Shown: piece after piece, positions 11,621 through 22,353 of the stretch | Numbering within the stretch: the first letter of the stretch is position 1 | How the letters are laid out: the number at the start of each line of letters is the position of its first letter | DNA from: Thuidium tamariscinum | Lineage: Eukaryota; Streptophyta; Bryopsida; Hypnales; Thuidiaceae | Direction: 5' to 3' | NCBI GenBank assembly: GCA_947034885.2 | Contig: OX344752.2 | Location: 23,149,386 to 23,213,385 of the forward strand | DNA length: 64,000 nucleotides | Notes under the pieces: generated by a model | Told to the model about the DNA's origin: nothing | Seen by the model: only the letters and a program-made list of their open reading frames with translations | Databases searched by the model: none | Made by a program: the position numbers and the translations under genes

Positions 11621-12331
11621 CAAACTAGCTGCAGAGTCCGTGAGCACTGAAGTTTTTCCCATCCACTCGATCCGTGTCAGCATGCGCAAGCAGTCTCTCC
11701 ACGACGAGGGATTTGCGTTGCACGTCATGCTTGAGAGTGCCGAATCTGTGAATCCGCTGCTGGGATTTATGGGCATGCATACGGTATCATTGCGGGGGCC
11801 CTTCTTTCAATTGGTTGTCATCCATATATCAGCAGGCATTACTTCTTGGCATGCCCATCGTGCAGCCAATCCACGGTGACACATTCCTAGCTTCAATTCC
11901 CCTGATCGAATGAATGTACGGTATGACCTTCTCTGAACTACAATTGTCGTTCTCGAATGTCTTGCCACACCTGCTGTATATGTATGTGCGTGGTGCCAGT
12001 CCCAAATGCCAGTAGAGCGCATGTCAAGGTAGAAGAGATCAGATTGCGGCATTCAGTGCGCTCCTTATATTTCTGGAGCTTATTGCTTCGAGGGACTCGA
12101 GTCAGTGAAGTGAAGTGAGATGTTTTTCCACGAAAGAAACAAGCATCGTTGCTTTCGACGCGGCCTGAAGCGGAGAGGAGCCGGGCCCGGGCAGAGGGCA
12201 GCTTCCCTGGAAAGCTGCCCCCCGTTCTGGTTTGGCCCGGCGGAAGCTGAGGACGGAGCCAATAACCCATAAGGTTAGTCGGGGGTCCCCGAAGTGTGCG
12301 CGTACATGAGCCCCAAGTCCGCCCGCTCTCC

Positions 12332-12492
12332 TCACTTACCTGGGCGGGGTCTATCCATGATCACCAAGGTGGATGGCCTAGGGCAACTGTCTCCATTGCA
12401 CTTCGGTCATGGGAGCTCTAGTATCTTCCTACATGGAGGCATACACGTCATAATTTGTGGCAGCGGGGGCTCGCGTACGCGCGGCCCTCACC
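12332..12492 (+). ncRNA. U1: U1 spliceosomal snRNA gene, left copy, ~161 nt
   Basis: All landmarks of U1 occur in order. The 5' splice-site pairing end (ACTTACCTG) is followed by stem-loop I with ATGATCACCAAGG (the U1-70K site; animals have GATCACGAAGG). The U1A loop ATTGCACTTCGG comes next, then the Sm site AATTTGTGG at 12452-12460, then the terminal hairpin GGGGGCTCGCG-TACG-CGCGGCCC. Length matches plant U1 (about 160 nt). The first two bases read TC where U1 usually has AT, outside the pairing core. I see no clear plant upstream element (RTCCCACATCG) and no TATA box at the usual spacing, so activity is uncertain. An exact inverted copy lies at 24827-24987. The 5' end is placed by alignment from memory to known U1 RNAs. 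Confidence 0.9.
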
Positions 12493-13157
12493 AATGCGAA
12501 ACCCTAAACTGGAGATAAGAAGACCTTTGCACCCTCTCAGGGACTCCAGAGCCCGACAGCCCTCTTGGAAACGCTCTCTTCGATGGAGCTTGAAGTTTCC
12601 GGTGTGCGTTGGCTCCTGCATCAGCAGCTTGTGATTGAAGCGTTAACCCCTGAGCTGAAACTAATAAAGCTTGCTGGAATTCCAACCTGTGAAGGTTTAG
12701 GGTTTGTCCCGACCCACTTCGCTCAGCCAACTCGAATTCAGGGACTCTAATAAATAATGCTGTTTGAGTCTGGGTGTGTATGGATCGGAGCATGTGTTTT
12801 GCCCTGAGATTTGTGGGAAAATAAATGGCCAGTTAATTTTGTAGTTGACCCACACTCGGGCTCCGGTCACGACAACGCCTTGGCGATGAACACTGTTGTT
12901 ACTCTTGTGATTCGGGTCAGACTCTTATGTTCTTGTCAGCCAAGCAAGGAGGATTCGAATGCTCCCAGTAATGAGTTATTTGGACGCTGCATGTCAAAAT
13001 TACAAGGACTCAAAGTACGCCAAAGATGGCCGAAGACCAACAAGAGTTCTTAACCCGTAATGACCCAAGCAACCTTTCTTTGGGTGCTCCCCTTTTTCAA
13101 GCTTCTTTTCAATTTTTGAGTGTTTTCTAAAAATAAAATTTACTCATAGAAACTAGA

Positions 13158-13275
13158 TTGCATTTTGAATCCAATGGGAGTAGTTTCATCAAATTTCAAG
13201 TTAAACTATGCCTTTTGAAGTGGAGTGGTGTAGTGCATGCATTATGAATCCAATGGGAGTAGTTTCATCAAATTC
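13158..13275. repeat. Direct repeat of ~30 bp inside the left arm
   Basis: The phrase GAATCCAATGGGAGTAGTTT plus CATCAAATT occurs near 13168 and again near 13247, separated by a GGAGTGGTGTAGT phrase that recurs near 14260. The same arrangement is present inverted in the right arm. No coding function is evident. Confidence 0.7.
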
Positions 13276-14958
13276 TTGAGTTAACCCCTAAACGACCAAA
13301 TTGCATTTTTTGGCAACATAGAAATTTTGGGTAGGTACTTGAGACCAGAGCTTTTACTATCTTCTTTTGAAATTTTGATACAACACTTTCTCAAGGAGTA
13401 GCTTTTAAGGCCCAACAATTTTCATAGCTTTTGGCTACATGGTTAAAAAGTTTTTGTATGATATGTAATTCTTAGTGATTGGCAGGTAGTCTAGGCAATC
13501 TAAAAAAACTCTAAAAATATACTTTTTTGAGAAATAAAAATTTGCAATTGGTTCTTTAGATTTATATATACATAGGAAGCTTTGCATCATTCCATTTTGA
13601 TTGATGAAACAAAAGCTATAAGGAGTTACAACTTGGGGGTAGTTATGGATTCACTATAGATTCTAAAAGAAACCTTAGAGTCATTTGTTCAACTCAATTT
13701 TTAATATTTTTGGAAAAAAATAAAAACATTGAGTGTAGATTGTTTATTACAACATTACAACCATTGGAATTGGAATTTTTCAATTCCATAAATAATTTAT
13801 TAACAATTTAGTATTTTGAATCATTCTTTACTTCTTTGTACTTCCTATTTTTTTCTATATGTTGCACTATTCTAAATGATCTACAATTTTTCAAGCATTT
13901 AGCCAACTTGCCTTGAAGAATGAATCCAAAGGGATACAACTATTTTGGACATTTTCTCATACAAACATGACCTTGTGAAGTGCAATTGCCCAATTTTTCA
14001 CGAGGCCAAAAAAAGAAATTTTGTCAATTCAAATGCTAATATCTTGCAATCTACAAGGTGGAAATTTCTGAAATTTTTTCCACACCTTCCTAAACTAGCT
14101 TACTACAAATACCTATAGTTACATGTGTCAAAAATGTTGTTTCTTCTTAAATTTTGTACTTATAATAAAAATGGCAGTTTTGGAGCGTTTTTGGTGAAAT
14201 CATAGTCAAAAAACTTTAGGTGTCAAACTATACCTTCTAGAATTTCTTAAGTGGAGTGGTGTAGTAGAATTCATGGGCTCAAAATGCAACTAACATATGT
14301 GATTGTTGCCCACCTCAAACTAGTCAAATCCACCTCAACAAAGGGCAAATCCTAGGAGCTCAACAAAAAGACAAGTATGCATTCTTGTTATTCTCCAAGC
14401 ACTACTCTCATTTCAATGGCCACCATGCATTGCAAGCTACACCATGAATTGGAAAAATGCTCAAAGTATTGTAGAATTTATACTCTTTTGAAGTACGTTT
14501 ATATATTATTCTATTGACCCAAATCAAAACTCAAACTTAATTTTCCATTGATCCAAATTAAACTTCAAATCTAATTCTTTTCAAACTTAATTTTCCTATT
14601 TGAGTTATTTGTAAAGTACTCTAACCGGGGTTTAAACCCGCGAGTTTTGTGGAAAAGCCGGTTGAGTTAAAAATGTCAAAATAAAAGTGGGTATGAAACT
14701 TATTTTTCCATCAAAATGGTGCCTAAAAAAGTTTGGTTCCCACTTTTGAAGTCATGTGACATAAGTATCTTGCAAAAAAGTTTGACGCTTCAACTGTAGT
14801 TGCCTTCTCCACTTCAAAAAAAGTGATGCCCAAAGGGGGGGGGGGACTTTACAAATAATTCAATTGACCCAAATTAAACTTCAAATTTCATTTTCTTCTA
14901 AACTGTGCAAGTGAATAATCTAGATTTTTTGAGAAGCTCACCCTCAATGTAAACTTTA

Positions 14959-17175
14959 GGATCCTATGGTTACATTCTATCCATTCCCAAAGAAAATGAG
15001 TAGACAAAGTAAGCAAGTTTTGAGTTTTTATAGTGAATTTTTAATTTCTAGATTTTGGAGTTCGTTAGGATATAAGTTGGTTTGTATCATGATCCTCAAT
15101 CTATTGTTGAAAAGTTTTAGGAATTGTGTTATGCGCTTATGCCGGTAGAATGTCCTTTTGACTATGAAGGTTTTTAATTAATTTTTCTATTTTTCCATTT
15201 TTTTGCATATAGATGTGATTGGAATTATTAATATGATCTATACATAAGTAAAGCTTACTTTTTCTAGAATACTTGGGATAAAGTGTGAAAAATTTTGACT
15301 GTTTGATTTTTAAATTATAACAATCATAGATGATAAACTTAATAGATAAAATTTATAGATTTAGGAGAAGAAAAATTATAAATGATAAAATATTCTTTTT
15401 TTATCTCCCCTCCAAAAAATAAATTGTCTTTGAATCTATAGAAAATTAAGTTTTGCTTTTATTTAAGAATTTGAAATATAGAAAATTATTTTAAACTCCT
15501 ACACATTTTTAATGAAAAAGAGTAGAAAGTCAAATTCAAAATTGAATGATATATATCCTACAAAATTTTAAAATATTTAGATAGGTGTTAATTTTTTTAA
15601 TCTAACAATTGATATATTATCATATTGTTTAGAATATCTTAAAGATTTGAAATCATTCTAAATTTTTTGTATTATTAATCATAAAAGTTTCAACTTTTTT
15701 CTTTTTTAGAATTCTAAAAATAAAATAAAAATTTAAAAATTCTCCAAATCTTCTTTATTTGTGTAGATTAAAGAATAGAAGTGTCAAAAATAATGTTTTT
15801 TTTTCATCTCCACTATTCCATTCAGTGGATAAACATTATATTTTCTCCCTTTTTCTAATTAAACTGCACTTCCTATATGAATTTTTAAATACTCCTCGCA
15901 TTAAAAATTTTAAAATAAAAAAATCCGGATCTTATATAAATTTGTTACTCTACAAGATTTTAGTTTACAAAATCTGAGATTTATTTCACCCTACGAAAAA
16001 TTTGTCATTGAGTACACACAATACACTATGTCCCTTTGATCCTTGAAGGGTAAAGATACATCACTTAGGAAGTTCTTTGTCTTCCTTGGTTTTAAAGATT
16101 TATTGCACTTTCTATGCATAGATTGGAAAAGAGGGGCTAGGAATTGAAAAGTTTTGGACTAATTAAATACACATCTACAACAAATTCAATCAAGAATTGG
16201 ATATATAGATTTTCTAAGGCTACTAAATTATATAAGTTCATGAAGTTCATTATATAAAAGACACTTGGTTAAATTGCAAGTAAAATTTTCAACCCTACTT
16301 TCTCTACCTTCTACTTTAGCCCCTCTTTTAATGAACTTTTGCTATTCCTCAAATCCTACAACAACATTCCTTAGTCTTATTCTAACTCAATGGCCTCTTT
16401 TTTCTTCAAATCCTCTAAATGATAATTTTTACTTTTTGGTTTCATTTTACGTGTTTTTTTTTATTCAAGTTTAAAAGAAATTAAAAAAGAACAAGGAAAA
16501 TTTTGAATTGGTAGCTAAAAACTTTTAAGGATGGAAAGAAAGAATGATGAAGGAATTTGAAGAGGCAATTTGATTTTGGATAAGTAAAATCTATCAACTA
16601 AAAGAATACTTGATGAAGTTGATTTTTAGTTTAATATTTTTTTCTTAACAAACAAGGATTGAAAGGAAATGGGTTTGAGAGATGGCTATAAACCATGCTA
16701 GGTCAAATCTTCATTGTGATTCTTGTATAGAAGATTAAATACAAAATATTTGAATATAGACTTACTAGATAAGAATTTTTTTTTTAACATGCATGCAACA
16801 AAATGAACAGGAGAAAGTGATAAAAAGTGTATGGTCATCCAATCAAAAGTGCACCAGTGGAAGAAAGAATTGTAAACTGGAGGGCCTGTTGACTGAAGGT
16901 CTTCAAACTAATGGACAGAAGGTAAGCTTCTAGGTCACAACTATGCTTTCAGGAGAATACCGAAAGTCCGGAAATAAACAGAGGTTAAACTACATACAAA
17001 CACCAACTTTCGAGACATTTTGTCAAAATTCAGGATCAAAGTAGCACGGCATTCAAAACTCATACTTAGGATCGTACCTCATCTAGGGGAGTGCCAAAAG
17101 TTTTGTTAGGAATACAGTGTTCTACACCAAATGCATCCTCGTAAAAAAAAGAAACCATCAAGTTCGTCAAGGGAC
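14959..17175. other. AT-rich centre of the large element, left part
   Basis: Low-complexity AT-rich DNA with frequent poly-A and poly-T runs. Open frames are short, Lys/Asn/Ile/Phe-rich and chance-like. I see no gene, RNA or clear repeat here. Confidence 0.6.
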
Positions 17176-17371
17176 CACTATAAGAAACTCCTGTTTTAGG
17201 TGACAAATTTTAGGTGACATCCAATGTAGCAAGTCATGTTTTTATGTCAACAATTATGTCCGCCATAACATCTTGATGTTATGGCGGACATAATTGTTGA
17301 CATAAAAACATGACTTGCTACATTGGATGTCACCTAAAATTTGTCACCTAAAACAGGAGTTTCTTATAGTA
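17176..17371. mobile_element. CACTA-like hairpin element, 196 bp, GAC target duplication
   Basis: The segment begins CACTATAAGAAACTCCTG and is a near-perfect palindrome folding around CATAACATCTTGATGTTATG, ending CAGGAGTTTCTTATAGTA. The direct flanks are GAC at 17173-17175 and 17372-17374. CACTA (En/Spm) elements begin CACTACAAGAAA and duplicate three bases, so both end and target match. A 27-base piece of its right half recurs at 18985-19011. Confidence 0.8.
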
Positions 17372-17684
17372 GACTCAATGTCCAAAAGCAAAATTTTAGC
17401 ATGTTGTAGCAATAACTCTCTAAAGATCCACTCTAATATTATAGTAATTCAAACAACTGCCCATGGTAAAGCCTGCTCAAATTACAATCGTAGATGCCCT
17501 GCCAAGACCATAAACTACAGTAAGACAACTACAGTAAGGAAATTAACAGACATTACAAACTGAAAAAGCAAATCATTCAAATAGGATAACTTTTATACAA
17601 GTAAAAAACAATTCAATGTATTGATCAAAGAAAAAAATTGAATATAAATGAACAACCAAAAAACATGGATAACTTACATGAATA

Positions 17685-17984
17685 TTAGACTTTCAACTTG
17701 CCAAACTTCATCAAATCTTTCCCAATCAATTGGACCAACTCTGGAATGCCCTCCAACTCCAAAAACTTGGAAACTAAAGCTTTGGTCCAATCGGTGTGGA
17801 ATGTTTTGTGCATAGAGTAGTATTCTTCAAAGAGGCACATCATCAAACTGCCTTCAATCTTCTTCGCACCCTGTTGTGTTTCCTGGCCAGGAAATACAAA
17901 CCTAGAGAAGGCCTCCTCCACAACCTTGAGCCGTGTTCGAGCGTTGCCAATGTTCACATCCTCCTGCAAATCTTTTCGTGCCAT
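17685..17984 (-). pseudogene. Gene-like fragment, 99-aa open frame, not recognised
   Basis: This is the best open frame of a higher-GC island (17690-18660) within otherwise very AT-rich DNA. It begins MARKDLQEDVNIGNARTRLK and ends at LMKFGKLKV. Codon use and amino acid mix look protein-like, with amphipathic helices (VVEEAFSRFVF, TKALVSKFLELEGIPELVQL). Frames upstream on the same strand (LFADWMQLKHVRTFLKKV..., 18140-18020) are protein-like too but cut by stops, so I read the island as a degraded gene captured by a mobile element. No homology is recognised. Confidence 0.45.
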
Positions 17985-18257
17985 AGAAATCTCCCGTAAA
18001 AGGGAGGCGTTCTAGCACTGATGCTTGATGCTCTTGGTCTTGAAGATCACGTTTGTCTCATTTCCTACCTTCTTTAAAAACGTTCTCACATGCTTCAGTT
18101 GCATCCAGTCTGCAAACAATTGCCGCATCTAGACGGTGTACTTGATGTTGTCCCGATACGCTTGCAGCTTCTCTATCTGTTCTCCCTGCTCTCTATCTGC
18201 TCTCTCTTCAACTTGTCCCGCACAATTAAATTACGTATCTGTTCTTCTATATATAGT

Positions 18258-18566
18258 CTATATTTGCTCTTTCAAGCCCTTGGCTTCAATTGCACGATCA
18301 ACAGTAGCTTGGAGACTCCGCTTCACACCCAAACCGCGAGTCAAAACCGTTGCAATAGGTCCAGGGGTTGGGGATACGTAAAAACAGTAGCCCTCCGGTG
18401 CCAAGAGAGTCGTAGAAGACATCACCGTGTTGGAAAAGACAAGGGCCTTGAACGGGCAGCCATCCTCTCCGTCACCACCAACCAAGCACTCCATTATGAA
18501 TCCTCCAAAAACGGGATTAGCGCGTCTCCCCTGTCCGCGAACACGATTCCAATGGCTATACTCCAA
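18258..18566 (-). pseudogene. Second protein-like frame of the captured island, not recognised
   Basis: The 102-residue frame contains LLAPEGYCFYVSPTPGPIAT and ends VDRAIEAKGLKEQI, with a normal amino acid mix. It lies upstream on the same strand as the 17685-17984 frame. The intervening 270 bases read protein-like in shifting frames (REQGEQIEKLQAYRDNIKYTV, then a stop). A broken multi-exon gene is plausible. I do not recognise the family. Confidence 0.4.
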
Positions 18567-18984
18567 ATCGGGATACTATGCAATTGCGGAATAAGTGATA
18601 TTAACCGACCACAAGTGCGCAAAAATTATGCACTGACGTGTCAGAAAACAAAAGTAGAAAGAAAACCTTGAGATGCGAGCACAAAATCCTAGCACCACTC
18701 CGCTAGTAATCGGACCGTAAGGTAGAAGGTCCTATAATGGACCATCTAAGGGCTAAAATTGAATTTCAAGGAGGTAAAACTTCTAGAAATGTTTTTCAGC
18801 AAATTTTCCTTCAAAGACAAGTAGAATTGGCATCTAATCCAATTTGTTTTGTATTTTAGGGAGCTTTACGGAATTAGTTATCAAATTTTGAAGTTGAAGT
18901 GCTATAGCTCTAAAATGGAGCATTGCCTAAAATGTACACAATTTTTACACCATTGAAAGCTATGAAAAAGAAACATGTACAAAC

Positions 18985-19118
18985 CTTGATGTTATGGCGG
19001 ACATAATTGTTATATTACAAAGCTATTTTTTAGGAGTTTGAAATATATCCAGGCTTATTAATTTTCCGTGACCTGCTGTTGTAGGATTTCCTTCTCATAA
19101 CTAGAATTTATTATAGTA
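18985..19118. mobile_element. Diverged CACTA-like right end
   Basis: The first 27 bases (CTTGATGTTATGGCGGACAT...) are identical to the right half of the hairpin at 17272-17298. The segment then decays and ends GAATTTATTATAGTA, resembling the hairpin end GAGTTTCTTATAGTA. With the hairpin at 17176 it brackets the gene-like island, so 17176-19118 may be one Pack-CACTA-style element. No matching target duplication is seen at this end. Confidence 0.45.
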
Positions 19119-20917
19119 GTATTGCACGTTGTTTAATTTTTAACAAATCAATTTCTTGCAAATATTATAAGAGCCCCTATGTACAAAGATAATATGTTAT
19201 TTTGCAAAATAACAATTACTAATTAATTACATGTCCTTAAATAATTTATATATCAATTGATATCAAAGAAAAAATATAAATATTTGAATACTATATAACA
19301 ATCTTCATAAAAATATAGAAATATGAAGAAAAAAGGAAAATATATAAATTCATGTACCTTTTATAGTAGCTTGTCACACAAAGGAAAAATTAAAGAAGTC
19401 TTACAAAATCAAAAAAGATTCAAATAGAAGAAAAATAATAAGAATCAATCAAAATAAAATATTATAAAAATAAATATGTAGTAGTTCATTTTGAAAACTT
19501 CTTGGTTTTAGTTTACTTTTATTTTAATTTTTGGAAAGAAATTAAGTAAAGTAAAATTAAATGAATTACTTTAAGCTAAGTTCTTTCACTTTAAAATACC
19601 TAAGTTAGCTTCATATAAATTTGGTACATAGTAATATATTTTTTATTCATTACCAATTCCTAAAACATAGCTTTGTAATTCTTAATATATTAACTTAATT
19701 AACTAAAATCTTGCAATGTAATTTCATTCAATTTATTGAATCTTTAAAAAATTCACAAATATCATCAATAAAATTTCTTCCATTCAACATATTGGCCTCC
19801 CTTGTCATAAAAGCTTTAATTCTAAAGAACAATGGAAAGCTTATAAGGGGGAAAGAAAATACAAATATATTTTTGAAAGAATCAATGAAAAATAAGATAT
19901 CACTTTCAATAATAGCAATAGCATTGATAATGACATACAAAAGTTAAGTGTACAAGGAATATTAGTTCTTAGAACTGTAATCAAAGTCATTCACTATCAA
20001 AAACTAAAAAATCAAGGTAATAGCATTGATATATCTAAAAGGACTGAAATATTCAAGCTGTAGATGTTGATAAAAGGACAAAAAATATTAGTAATATATG
20101 TTGATAATTTTTTCACAAAACAAAAGTGTCAAGAATGATATAATCTCTTAAATTTATCATATGAGTTGTCAAACAAGAAAAAGAAAAGGCCGGAGGAGAG
20201 ATGGGCATAATTGATTGGAAACATGACAAATTCATTCACAAACCAACAATGTAAATACATTCTACCTAATTATATTCTATTTTGTATATTGTAGAAAAAA
20301 ATTTGTTGAATAAGATATATACAATTACATTATTCATCTGAAGTTTGATTAAATAATTATAATTGTAATGTTATGTGAATAGTATTATAATGACAATCAT
20401 ATAATATAATTAATTATTTAAAACCAACGTTTGTAGATATTGTCAATTAAATAGAAAAAATCACAATGCTAAAGCATCAACAAAAGTAATTTACAATCTT
20501 GGAGAATTGTTCACAACAAAGGTCCATAAGGTCTTATAATGTGCATTCAAATCTTGGTTATAATTGTTAGAAAATCTATATCCTCCAACGATTCCAAAAA
20601 ATTATGGCCAAATTGGAGGTACTTCATTTTCAAATATAGATATCTCCAAAAACTGTTAGATATCACTTCATCAAGATTTTGGCAATACTAAATGGAGTTG
20701 AATTTTGTTATGTGATTTATCAAAGGCAATTTTCCAAGTTTTATAAAATTTAGTTTTTTTTATAATTTCAAAGTTGAACGTTGATATTTAGAGTTTATTT
20801 TTTATATTTCTAATGATACATAACTACAACATTTGTATACATTTATCTAAATTTCTCAATTTTTCAAAGTAGAATTTTAACTAGATATATTTATTTCCAT
20901 TAACCCTTTAAAGAGCA
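19119..20917. other. AT-rich centre of the large element, middle part
   Basis: Very AT-rich sequence with no convincing gene. The longest frame (19711-19947) is low complexity and has an equally long antisense frame, which argues against coding. Confidence 0.6.
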
Positions 20918-21248
20918 CATTAGATGAAATTTAAGGGCAAGAAGAGATTGTTTCAAGGTTGTTCCCCTTGCACTTTCCTATGTTGTCCAACAAGTGCAAA
21001 CCAATCCTAATATCCCGATTTTCTAAATTTTTGAAAAAAAATTTCAAAAATTCAAGAGTATTATGAAATTGAAAACTGGATTTAAAAAATAAATATTTCA
21101 AAAAATATATTTGAAAATTAATTAATTAAAGTAATATCTGACATAATATAGTGTAAAGTAACGTCAAATTGTTGATGTAGTACGGTTCCTAAAGTTCCTA
21201 TAGTCTAGGAACTTATAGTCTTTCTTTGCCCTTAACTTTCATTTAATG
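20918..21248. mobile_element. CATTAGA-family inverted-repeat element, copy A, 331 bp
   Basis: Ends are CATTAGATGAAATTTAAGGG and, inverted, CCCTTAACTTTCATTTAATG. Internal phrase GTTCCTA..GTCTAGGAACTTATAGTC resembles GTATAGGAACTCATAATC inside copy C. Related copies lie at 38499-38766 and 60487-61100. It is nested within the centre of the large element. Confidence 0.65.
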
Positions 21249-22353
21249 AATAACCCACTTTTAGGTTTTTTGAGAATTTAGACATGCCTTACTAACTTCA
21301 TGATTTGGAATTTTCGCATGAATGTTGTAAGATGGATGCTATTCATTATAATCTACATGTAAAGCTTTGTTTCACATCACTCTAACAAATATTGCAAAAA
21401 TTAGAATGTTTAAAAAAATTTTTATGTGAAATTAGGCACCAAAAATAATTTTGAAAATTTTAAAAATTATTTCTTAAAATTACAATTGTAAAAATTGATA
21501 CCTACTACCAAAAATTGAACCATTCAATTCCAAATAATTAAATAAAAGTCATGAAGAGATTTAATTTGCAAACAATGAAGGTAGAAAAAAAAAAAAAAAA
21601 TCACCTTTCACTCTCAAATTTGAAAATTTTCAAAAAGAACATTAAGAATTCTAGTTGTTTAGTAAGATATTCTCACCATTGACTGTAATCAATAGTTTTC
21701 AAATTTTACCAAAATCTATTAACATATTGTTTTTATCATTTATTCAATAACACCTTTCATTATACACCTTTTCTCAAAATTAATTGAATAAAAAATTCTT
21801 TTTGGTTAAAATTTTTTTCATATTTTTTCAACTCATTTTCCAAGATATTGACTTAAAAATACAAGTTGTAGGACCTACATGTTTTTCTTTAAAAATGTTG
21901 AAAGAAAAAACTTCACCTTTTGGAAGGATTAAGAAGGCCTATGATTTTGAAGTTCAAGCACATTGATCTTGCAATTGGTGAAGATATTCATTCTAAAATT
22001 TTGGGACAAAGTACTTGGGCAAGTTAAACAAAGTACACTACAATTAGAATTTGTCAAAAAATAAATACTAACAAAGATTTTGCCCTCGCTTTGAGGTGAG
22101 TAGTTTGAAGAAGTTTTGGGTTAACACCTTGGTCTTTTAGGAATTAACCCCAACATGCTAGAAGCAACGAATTGTTAGTTGCATGAATTTGAAGCTAACT
22201 TAAATTTGACCAAGTCATTATTTTTGGTGGTTTATATTTTTGAAAAATTCTAATTGAAAATGAATAATTATGAATTTTTTTCCCAAGCTTTTGTTCAAAG
22301 GAGTCCATTGCAAATCTTGATTTTTGAATGTGATTCATTGTTTTCAAGAAGCA
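21249..22353. other. AT-rich centre of the large element, right part
   Basis: AT-rich DNA, including a 16-base poly-A run near 21585. No gene is seen. Phrases GGGTTAACACC and GAATTAACCCC near 22120-22145 resemble the TTAACCC end motif but no element could be delimited. Confidence 0.55.

Larger units (their letters stand above)
11621..14958 (+). repeat. Left arm of a 3.3-kb identical inverted repeat
   Basis: Every stretch I compared is the exact reverse complement of 22354-25698. Paired positions sum to 37319 from 11621 through at least 13053, with no indel. The only differences found are a G/C homopolymer (11 G at 14835-14845 against 17 C) and an adjacent A/T run (3 against 4). The outer 1.43 kb has host-like GC and carries a U1 gene. 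From 13050 inward the sequence is AT-rich and transposon-like. Its inner end is ...AATGTAAACTTTA at 14958. Confidence 0.95.

Noticed and set aside
12232-12345. Possible tRNA or rRNA fragment in the GC-rich arm
   Set aside because: No cloverleaf or rRNA signature fits; the conserved sequence is fully explained as U1 snRNA beginning at 12332.
11487-13053. Several 60-130 aa open frames on both strands of the U1-bearing arms, mirrored at 24266-25989
   Set aside because: They overlap the U1 RNA or each other on both strands, show no domain, and are duplicated only because the arms are identical. They are chance frames in GC-rich DNA.
18090-18671. 193-aa plus-strand frame across the captured island
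   Set aside because: The minus-strand reading has more protein-like composition and motifs; the plus frame has no recognisable domain.
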